Assembly (NCBI GenBank): GCA_030280995.1
Contig: JASXTE010000002.1
Span: 12,228,683-12,292,682 of the forward strand
Length of the DNA stretch: 64,000 bases
DNA from: Hemileia vastatrix
Lineage: Eukaryota; Basidiomycota; Pucciniomycetes; Pucciniales; Zaghouaniaceae
Direction: 5' to 3'
Translations under genes and position numbers: made by a program
Part shown: positions 56,009 through 64,000 of the stretch, one piece after another
How positions within the stretch are numbered: the first letter of the stretch is position 1
Layout: each line of letters begins with the position of its first letter
Notes under the pieces: model-generated
What the model was told of the DNA's origin: nothing
The model's input: the letters and a program-made list of their open reading frames with translations, nothing else
Database searches by the model: none

Positions 56009-58705
56009 ACGTGTAAAACTGTGTTAAAAGAATTTATTTTAAATTTCCTTTTACCATTCATGCCAACTGTAAAATTGTTATTAGCAGGGTCTAATTTCAC
56101 ACCAAACTTAGTCAGAATATCATTTCCAATGATAAAACAATTACTAGAGTTAGTATTATCCATTACTACAAAGTCACAAGTTACTCTTACATAACCATGT
56201 TGATGTTTAAAGAAAACAGCAGCTTTGTATCTACCAATGGGGTGTAGTACTGATACAAAACCTCTCCAATTTTTACTTTGAAGGGGCTAAAGCTTAGACT
56301 TATATTCACTATCAATTTTCTGCAATGTATTAGTAGAAACAACAGAACCAGCAGCTCCTGTGTCCAATACTATATTAAAATTTTCACCAGAAATGATAGC
56401 TAGAACCGTGATAGGTGTCATTCTAATGTTATCAGCTTTTATATCTTTAATGATTTCAGCATCCTCAAAATTCATTAAAGATTTATTTGAGTTCATATTA
56501 AATATTGGATTTTCAAAGATGGACAAATCATCTTCCAACATACAGAATTCATTTTCATCACTATATGAGATATTACTGTCATAATCACTTGAATCTTTAC
56601 TTTTTTCAGTTTCAGTTTCAGATTCACGTTGATTTTCAACAATATTTAGATTCTTCTCACATTTGTGACCTTTAACCCAAGGTTTGTTACACTTATAACA
56701 AGTATTTGTCTCATACTCTTTTGGTACTACAGGTGAAGTAGGTTTTTTCTGCTTCTCCTGAAGTGTTTTTGAATTCTTATTTTTCACAGGATCAACATTT
56801 TGTTTATAAGTGGTATACCTTGATTCATACTTATGGTTTATTAATATTTCATTGCAAATATTAATAAAGTCAGAATATTCAGTAACATAAATTGTTCTAG
56901 CTACAACAATGTCTCTGACAGATATAGGTAATTTATATATTATCTTATCTTTCCATAAGTTAAAATCCATGTTAGGCTCAATGGCTTTTAATATTTTATT
57001 TAAATTCATTAAAAATACCATAGGGTTGTCACCATCACAAAGATTATACCTAGTTTTTTCATAAAGTCTCTGCTGAGTGAGCCTGAATTTAGAGCCTCAA
57101 AATTGTTTTTTAATTAGTTGTTTCCATTCAGCCCAAGAGTAATCTTTACCCTCATTCAAAACAGCTTCAAATCATAATAAAGCAACATCCTTAAATAAAG
57201 AGATCAATTTCAATGTTATTTCTTCATCTGGTAACTTATATGAGAATTTCAAATTGTCAATTATTTGGATAAAATGTTGCCAATCAGAGCTGGCTTCCCC
57301 ATCATAAGTTGGGTACTGATCTATCTTAGGCCAGTTATTCTGATTGGATTTTGTTTCACTAATCCTAGGTAAATTCAATAACTAATTTACTCTTGATAAA
57401 TGGTCTTTTATTTCCTCCTGTATGGCTTTTTGACTTACATTTTCAGATTTGACACTACCACCAGATGGTTTTAGTTGTGGTGGTATAGGGAAGGAATGAG
57501 ATTTACTTTTGCCAATGAAAGGATTATTATTATACTGAGTATACTTATGATTATCCTGGTTCATTAGTAGATTGGCAGTTTCAATCTCCACTTTAGTCAG
57601 TCTTTGTAGCAGCTCAGAGACACTTTGATTTGTCTGGGAAAAAGATAACTTAGTTCTTGATTCAGTTTTCAATAAATGTGTTTCATACAAATTTTCCAAC
57701 TCACAGAATTTGTTTGAAAGTTCATTATATTTATTACTCAATGAATCATATTTAAGAATTAGAGACAAATTTTCATTCTCTAATTCTTTATTATGTGTTG
57801 CCAGTTGAGAAATATTTAATGTTAATGATGAAATTGTATCACTTGTGAGCTAAACTGTCTGTTCCTCACAATCAGTCATTATATTCCACAATGCTGAAAC
57901 AATTCTATTGACAGTTGGATTATTGTTAAAATACTACATGTCTTCCATCTCAATTCTCTCACTCTCATGTGAACTTCTCATCTCACTAGTAAGTGGTGGC
58001 AACTGAGGATTAACTGTATCATAAATACTACTGTTGTTATTGACAAATAACAAGTCAGGTTTATGTACATTAAAACCTAATTTTCTTAAGTCCTCCTCTT
58101 TTTTCTGCACAGATTCGACATCAATAATATTACATACATTGTAATTATCAGTATTGTGTTCAATCTGAGAGGGTAATCTACTTAGCATAGGATTTTTGTG
58201 AGCCCTGATTTTTGGCGCCTTTGTTCTCCCTTGTAGGGATGAACTGAGCAAGTCTGATGAGGAGGAGGATCCTTGTTGCAGTTGTGACTGGACCATTGTT
58301 GATGGAACCAATCCCACTTCAATTTGTCTACCAGTATTTTCTCCTGCAGTAGGGGGTTGCTGACTTGGCTGGCCTCCCTTTAGCTCTGCCAATGATTGGT
58401 TCATCTGCTGAAATCCTACCTTGCACTTGTTCTGTAATTTCTCTACCTCCTTGAGCATGAGGGACTTTGATTCCTCCAACTTCAATACCTGTTTTGCCAG
58501 ATGAAATATTTGATCCTGGAGAGGAGGAGACGTCTTTTTTATGGTAATATTTTTTAAGAGGGCATCTTTTTCCTCTATGCTCATTTGCTCTGCCTGGGGG
58601 TATGACTGACCCTCCATGTTTATTTCCTGGAGAAATGTTTTTGTTAGCTTTAGACCTGGTATTATAAGCAGGCTTTTCACTTACATTGTCCTGGGGAGCA
58701 CTCAT
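56009..58705 (-). pseudogene. Element B gag and protease, with 5' mini-intron (broken)
   Basis: The ATG at 58703-58705 starts MSAPQDN, followed at once by a 58-nt GT-AG intron (58684 down to 58627; donor GTAAGT, branch GCTAAC, acceptor TCTCCAG). Splicing leads into the frame that runs 230 codons to 57934 and carries a coiled coil (LKLEESKSLMLKEVEKLQ). That frame is the one of the Gag core further down (WPKIDQYPTYDGEASSDWQH, 57280-57340), the knuckle CYKCNKPWVKGHKC (about 56700) and the protease VLDTGAAGSVVS (about 56360). Without splicing the product stops after 125 codons. TAG codons near 57932 and 57850 and other stops interrupt Gag. Confidence 0.8.
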
Positions 58706-59176
58706 ATTGATAAAAATAACAATATATCATGTCTACAGAAATGAAAACCTATTGGAATTAGTAGATTAAAAGTATTAGTATTTTATTAATAATAAAAAGC
58801 ACTAAATCTTTATTTATTTAAATAAAATGTAATAAAAATTCAAAAAAATCTGTTGAAAAATAATAAGTTTAACTAGACCTTTATAAGGGTGAATTGATTT
58901 CTCACCAAGCTTTAACCAAATATCAATTTAATTGGATGTTATATTGGTGACCAAATACCAAGTGAAATTGGGTTTATATTGGGTACAGTTACTACTGTAA
59001 ATACCTAATTTTTATTATAAAAAATTAGTACAATTATTATAAGGGTTCTTTTAAGCAATAACTGAGTTATGATGACCCACTAATATGCAGAAGACCCAAA
59101 TATTTGGTTAGTTTAAGCTATACTAAAGTAAAAATCATGTCCCAAGGCTTATACTAAATAATAAGTAAAAAACTAA
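58706..59176 (-). other. Element B leader
   Basis: AT-rich untranslated leader between primer site and gag start, no gene seen. Confidence 0.6.
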
Positions 59177-59189
59177 GGAAAGACCCCCA
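59177..59189 (-). other. Primer binding site of element B
   Basis: TGGGGGTCTTTCC on the minus strand, two bases after the 5' LTR. Element A has TGGGGGCCTTTCC at the same two-base spacing (38859-38871). The site would pair with a tRNA ending in CCCCCA; the tRNA was not identified. Confidence 0.6.
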
Positions 59190-59191
59190 AT

Positions 59192-60367
59192 TGTCAGTGT
59201 ATTTAGTATATAAGTATGATTTTAATAGTAATTATTAATGGTCCTACTACTTATTTATAAATAATTTGTTGATAAACCTCAGGGGAAGACTAATAAAATA
59301 GTTATACTCAAATAAAACTCACAATACTTGGATTTAAATGTGTGCTAGTGGTGGAAAATAGATGAATATAATATAGTTATAGCTTATATAAAGTTAATAT
59401 CAATTTATAAAGGCTTTATAATATATTTCTAAATGATAATAATTGTTTTATAATGTTTTTTTGAACTTTAGTAAGTAAGTGATGTCTAATAACCCTCAAA
59501 ATCCTCCCTTACTTATACCAAAATCCACCGGAGTGCACAGACCTTCAATCCAGTTGATGTCACTGCTATCCCCGGCAATTAAAGCACTGTGAGGGCCCAT
59601 CAACTCCCCATGGCGTCCACTTTAAGAAGATTCAACACCTAGACCTCCAGTAAGGACCCTCCATCACAATTAATGATAACATAGACCCATACCATAAATA
59701 GAAAATCCAGATAAAAGCGGATACCATAAAGAAACAGGTAAAATAAGTCATCCAAAGAGAATATAATGAAACCCAAAGAATATAAAGGAAACAAATGAAA
59801 TTTCCAAGCCCCAAATAACATCCCCAAGAATCCATATTGACCCAGCAATGACCTCCAAACCCATAAATCTGTGAATATCCATCCAAGGAAGCAGATTAAG
59901 TTGTCCAAACTGAGTGTATGCGCCTGAAATAGATGTTTATGCTTCTGTAGGCATTGTGAGTCCTTTAAATACGTCCATATGACCAAAAATAAGCAGAAAA
60001 ACAAAGGTTATAGGCTATTAAGAGGCTAAAACCCACTTATATACCTAAATATACATAATATACTGCATATTTCACTGAATATGAGATTTATGTATACATA
60101 TAAGCTTATATATGTCAATAATTACTTAATATCACTTAATATAAGTATATTATGACTCCATTAACACCTTAATAAGTACTATTAGGCTATGGATAAGCTA
60201 TTTAAACTACTATAATTTATATAATAGAGTAATAATTATATATATATGTAATATAATCATATATATTATTGTTTTAAATTTATTTTTAAGATATAAGCTT
60301 AATGTACTTAAGGTTATCTTTTTTTAAGTATAATAATTACTCAGTCCTAGGGATATCTAGGCTGACA
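59192..60367 (-). repeat. Element B 5' LTR
   Basis: 1176 bp, TGTCAGCC...ACTGACA on the minus strand. The right border abuts the A' reverse transcriptase codons directly. Confidence 0.9.
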
Positions 60368-62050
60368 GTTTTTCTCAACTGGAACTTGATGATACCCTTT
60401 ATTACCATCCAGACAACTAATAAATTTTGAACCTTGCAAGGTAGCATGTATTGAATTAATTCTGGGTAAAGGATAAATATCATCAACAGTATAAGTATTT
60501 AAAGCTCTGTAATCTCCACATAATCTAGCTTTATCTTTTTCATAAGAAATCAAGACTGGGGAGATGACACAATATTTGGGGGTGACATCCACTTTCTCAA
60601 TGATATTCATTTTCAATAATGTTTCAATATTATCTTCAATATCTTTTCTTTTTGATGGAGAAGCAGGATATGGTTTTTTCTTAAGGGAAGGAGGAATATC
60701 ACTCAAATTACAGGATAAGGTAATTTTCATCTCTTCCTGAACAATTCCCAAGACATGAGAACCATGAGCAAAAGCCATAGGGAAAGAGGTAATAGAGGCA
60801 ACAATAGAATCCTTTTGTTCACTAGTCAACTGATCACCAAAAGAAGCGGTATTTATTTCATGTAATAAATCATCCAATTCAGTTGTTGTTCTACCTTTAC
60901 ACTGGATCAGTGAGTTACAAGATTTCAACAAATGCCCAGAAGTTCTAGGAGAGGAAATTTTGAATTTCCTTTTCCCATTCATTCCTAAGGTAAAGCAATT
61001 ATTTGCTGGGTCCAGTTTCACACCAAACATGGTTAAAATATCATTTCCCATAATAAACCAATTGCTCAAATTATCATTTTTCATGACAACAAACTCACAA
61101 ATAGCTCTGACAAAACCACCACTATATTTGAAGAATACAGAGGTTTTGTATTTGCCAATAGGAAATAAGGTAGAACCATACCCTCTCCATTTTTCAGAAG
61201 TTATAGGTAATAATTTACTCAAATATTCCTTATCCACTGAAGCCAAAGCTTTTTCAGATACTACACTTCCGCCAGCACCAGAATCAAGAACTACATCAAC
61301 ATTTTTACCATTAATGATAACAGGTGCCTTTAAAGGGGATATAGGAATAGAATTGTTAGTAATATCTTTAATTATCTCAGCATTTTCTACTGAAGATAAA
61401 TTCAATACACAATCTTCAGATATATTATTTAAATAATGGACATCATGTTCCAACATTAAAACATCTTTAACAGATTCATTGTCATAGGAGATATTACTTT
61501 CACAGTCACTGGAAGAATTATTGACATCAAGTTCAACTTCATCAGTGTCTTCATTTTGTTCAACAAGATGAATTTTCTTGTCACAAACATGACCCTTTTT
61601 CCATGATTTGTTACATTTATAACAAGTATTTGTTGCATATTTTTTAGGTGCAATTGGGGCAGAGGGTTTACCAAATTTTTCTGGGGGCTTTGCAGAGGGC
61701 TTATTTTGATCATGATAAGATTTTCCAAGGTAATTCCTTGGTTCATATCTATGGTTGAGCAGTACCTCATTACAGATATTAATGAAAGAAGAATGTTCCC
61801 TCACATGCTCAGTTCTAGCTACAATTAAATCTCAAAGAGAATTTGGTATTTTATACAAGATTGTATCTCTCCAAATATCATAATCCATCTTTGGATCAAT
61901 TGCTCTCAGGATTTTTGTTAAGTTCATAAGAAAAACAATGGGTTTTTCAACAGAGGAGGATACATATCTAGTATTCTCATACATTATTTGTTGAGCCAAC
62001 CTGAATTCTGAACCACCAAACTGATTCTCAATCAAGGATTTCCAATTCAC
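60368..62050 (-). pseudogene. Element A' gag C-terminus, protease and RT start (broken)
   Basis: The open frame at 60347-61804 (485 codons) carries the zinc knuckle CYKCNKSWKKGHVC (about 61620), protease VVLDSGAGGSVVSE (about 61280) and the first RT blocks up to SCLDGNKGYHQVPVEKN. It then runs into the element B LTR. A stop near 61830 splits it from the Gag core (WKSLIENQFGGSEFRLAQQ). It is almost identical to residues 715-1195 of element A's polyprotein, which shows close relationship. Confidence 0.92.
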
Positions 62051-63381
62051 CTCATAATATAGAAAAGAGATTTTTATTTTTAATATCATAGGCACTTTTT
62101 TCTATTTTTCAAGTTTTTTCTAAAATTTACCTGTAAAATTCATTTTTTATCTTATGTATAACTATCACAATTATTCCATGAAATGATTTTTTATAAAATG
62201 TATTAGGGCTTTATGGCTAGTTTTTATACTTTTATAATTCTTCTACTTTTAATACAAGTATTTATTACAAACAGCCAATATATGTGTATTTTGAATTGAT
62301 TAAGGATGTAAAATAGCCATAAAACAGGTTTAAGTATTGTTTTTATAAGCGGAAGCAAAACATCATATTATTACTGGGTGGACTCTATCCTTCGGCCAAA
62401 AGATAGAGTTCATCTTCTGATTTTCACCAACTTTTTTGATACTCACTCCACCCCTTTGTACACACTTTTCTGACTCTTCACCTGTTTCATTTCTATTCAC
62501 TCCCCTTTCCTTTTTCTCATCTTCCTTTTAACTTTTTTTTTCTTTTGATGCCTTCAAACCTGAAATTTTACTCTTCTAACCCTTCCTCACCTGTTTCTCT
62601 CACACTCCATCCTCTTCCTTTTCACTTTTCAGCACATTTAACCCCTTTATCTCCAATCATGACCCTTCTAAATCTTTCTTTTTCCTCTTTCTACCTCACC
62701 CCACCCCTTCCAATTTCGACATTACCCCACCACACCCTTTAAGCTCCCAGTCCACACCACCATACCCCACTCACTACCACTTCCACCCCCTTTCTAACCT
62801 TTTTTATCCCCCACCACCTCTTTTTCTATCCTCCCCACCTCTTTTCTTCTTACCTTAACTCTATCACTCTTCAATATCACCCACCCCTCACACTTTCCAA
62901 CTCAACCCTTTTAATTTCTACCTTACCTATTTCATTCTAAAGGGAGTAAAAGGGGGTGGAGAAGGGAGTGAAAGGAGTGAGTTCAAGGGAGGCAGTATGG
63001 AGAGGTGTGGAGAGGCAACCACAAAGTGTGAAGATCAAATATAACAGGTAAGAGAAAATTAAAATGAGAATAAGGGGGAATATTTAACAGGGGAAGAACA
63101 TGATATGTTCCAGAAATTGAAGGAAAAAATATGGAAGGAGAATTTCAAAATAAAGTAAATAATATATATATTTATATATATAAAATAACAAGGAAGGGGA
63201 ATGGGTTATATCCTGAAACCAAAAAAAAAAATATCCCAAATTCTAGTGAACTAATTATTAGACATATGGTTCATCATCATAAAATTCCACCCTTAATATT
63301 TTGATTTATTGAAGAAGAAGGAAATTTATTATTTAAAAATAATAGAGAGCATATCATTTTTTCACTTTATTAAAAAAATGA
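62051..63381. other. AT- and pyrimidine-rich intergenic DNA
   Basis: Begins where A' is truncated. A hairpin ACTCTATC-(12 nt)-GATAGAGT lies near 62380-62410. 62450-62930 is C/T-rich on the plus strand and 62940-63060 purine-rich. Open frames there reflect composition. No gene recognised. Confidence 0.5.
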
Positions 63382-63633
63382 TACACTATGCAAAATAGGG
63401 GGTCAACTTGCTAGCAAGTCCTCAACCTGAACTCAGATGGAGCTCAGAATGAGCTCACACTGAACCCATACTGAACTCTACTTGAAAACCCACCTAAAAC
63501 TGTTCTGCTGAGTGGTGTTCATCCCTTATTGTATGGTTCCTTTATCAATAGCTCAATGTGTGTTCAATCTGTGGTGAGTTTGGGTCCAAGGTTGTGGATT
63601 TGCTAGAAAGTCCACCCCCATATTGTGTGGTGA
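63382..63633. mobile_element. 252-bp MITE, copy 2
   Basis: Same length, orientation and interior as the copy at 15027-15278, with the same terminal inverted repeats (left TACACTATGCAAAATAGGGG, right end TGTGTGGTGA). It differs from copy 1 by scattered substitutions. Confidence 0.88.
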
Positions 63634-64000
63634 TTTGTACTAATTATATATATGATGCTTCTAATTTAATGTATTTTAATTATATTTGAAAGAAATTTTT
63701 AACTTTTAAAATTATCTTAAAGCTTGCAAAAATTGATAATTCCTGATCATAATATTAGAATAAATAGCTATATTTACAAAACTCTTAATGATGAAATCCA
63801 ATAAATAATATCAGTAAACCACATATTTTCTCTTCAAAAACTTCTTATGATATTAAGTAATTTCTCTTTATATTGATAGCTCCACAAACTTATGTGAAGA
63901 TGTAAAAAAGCTTTTGATTTTATTTACATGAGAAGTTTACTAGTACATATGAATTCATAAAGCAGAAGCACATTATTTTTAAAATCTTATGAATTTTCCA
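63634..64000. other. AT-rich DNA, no gene seen
   Basis: Nothing recognised before the window ends. Confidence 0.5.

Larger units (their letters stand above)
28190..60367 (-). mobile_element. Element B: Ty3/gypsy retrotransposon, split by element C and a C solo LTR
   Basis: Minus-strand element with LTRs at 59192-60367 (5') and 28190-29364 (3'). Its own sequence, without the C insertion and the solo LTR, is about 8.8 kb, similar to A (9.2 kb). Gag and protease lie at 56009-58705; RT, RNase H and integrase at 29490-33711. It is related to A (same domain plan, primer site and gag mini-intron) but clearly another family. Coding regions are full of stops; the RT active site is lost. It is flanked by a 5-bp duplication (AAAAC/AAAAT) in A'. 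Confidence 0.9.
24283..62050 (-). mobile_element. Element A': 5'-truncated Ty3/gypsy chromovirus, split by element B
   Basis: Minus-strand copy of the A family. The 5' end (higher coordinates) is missing: similarity to A starts abruptly at about 62050 inside Gag. Gag, protease and the first part of RT lie at 60368-62050. The rest of RT, RNase H, integrase and 3' LTR lie at 24283-28189. Element B sits between them. The join falls in the same codon region of RT on both sides, and AAAA(C/T) is duplicated, so B inserted into A'. The protein is nearly identical to A over long stretches. Confidence 0.9.

Noticed and set aside
62545..62742. Open frame of 65 codons
   Set aside because: C/T-rich composition gives Ser/Pro/Leu-rich sequence without domain features.
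1..64000. CRISPR arrays, rRNA genes, bacterial-type operons
   Set aside because: No spaced direct-repeat array, rRNA or operon structure was seen; the content is eukaryotic.

Overview
The window looks like repeat-dense, AT-rich nuclear DNA of a basidiomycete, most plausibly a rust fungus (Pucciniales). The reasons are Ty1/copia and Ty3/gypsy retrotransposons packed and nested in one another, short spliceosomal introns (50-110 nt) with CTGAC/CTAAC-type branch sites, and one intact cellular gene of fungal type. The lineage is an inference; no host marker names the species.

Layout. 1-5050: a decayed Ty1/copia element (copia-1). 5277-9177: a second, rearranged copia element (copia-2) with 97-bp LTRs, ending in a 112-bp-arm palindrome and an inverted copy of its own 5' end. 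9178-10749: an LTR remnant and a long (AAAAAG)n microsatellite. 10750-12382: a terminal-inverted-repeat element containing a second, 778-bp palindromic element. 12501-13934: the only recognisable cellular gene, the splicing factor PRP18 (five exons, intact). 15027-15278 and 63382-63633: two 252-bp copies of one MITE. 15390-19830: a dead minus-strand Ty3/gypsy element (D). 19831-24282: AT-rich DNA with one short MITE.

24283-62050 is a four-level nest. A 5'-truncated chromovirus copy (A', minus strand) is split in its reverse transcriptase by element B (28190-60367, minus). B carries a solo LTR of family C (31597-32690) and is split by a complete element C (33712-56008, minus). C is split by a young, nearly intact chromovirus A (37719-46891, plus; 1138-bp LTRs, 5-bp target duplication). 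A and A' are the same family, so that family both received and produced insertions.

The most unusual content is in element C. Between its integrase and its 3' LTR it carries more than 4 kb of DNA not needed for retrotransposition. On the opposite strand this holds two related genes for small cysteine-cluster (Zn2Cys6-like) proteins, with introns, and twelve copies of a 22-bp motif with an inverted core AGTC-(6 nt)-GACT. Seven of these lie just upstream of the second gene. The second gene was open up to the A insertion and its reading frame resumes exactly after it. A self-regulated accessory module on a retrotransposon is a reasonable hypothesis. A second point of interest is a conserved mini-intron at the start of gag in both A and B, which switches between two open frames in A.
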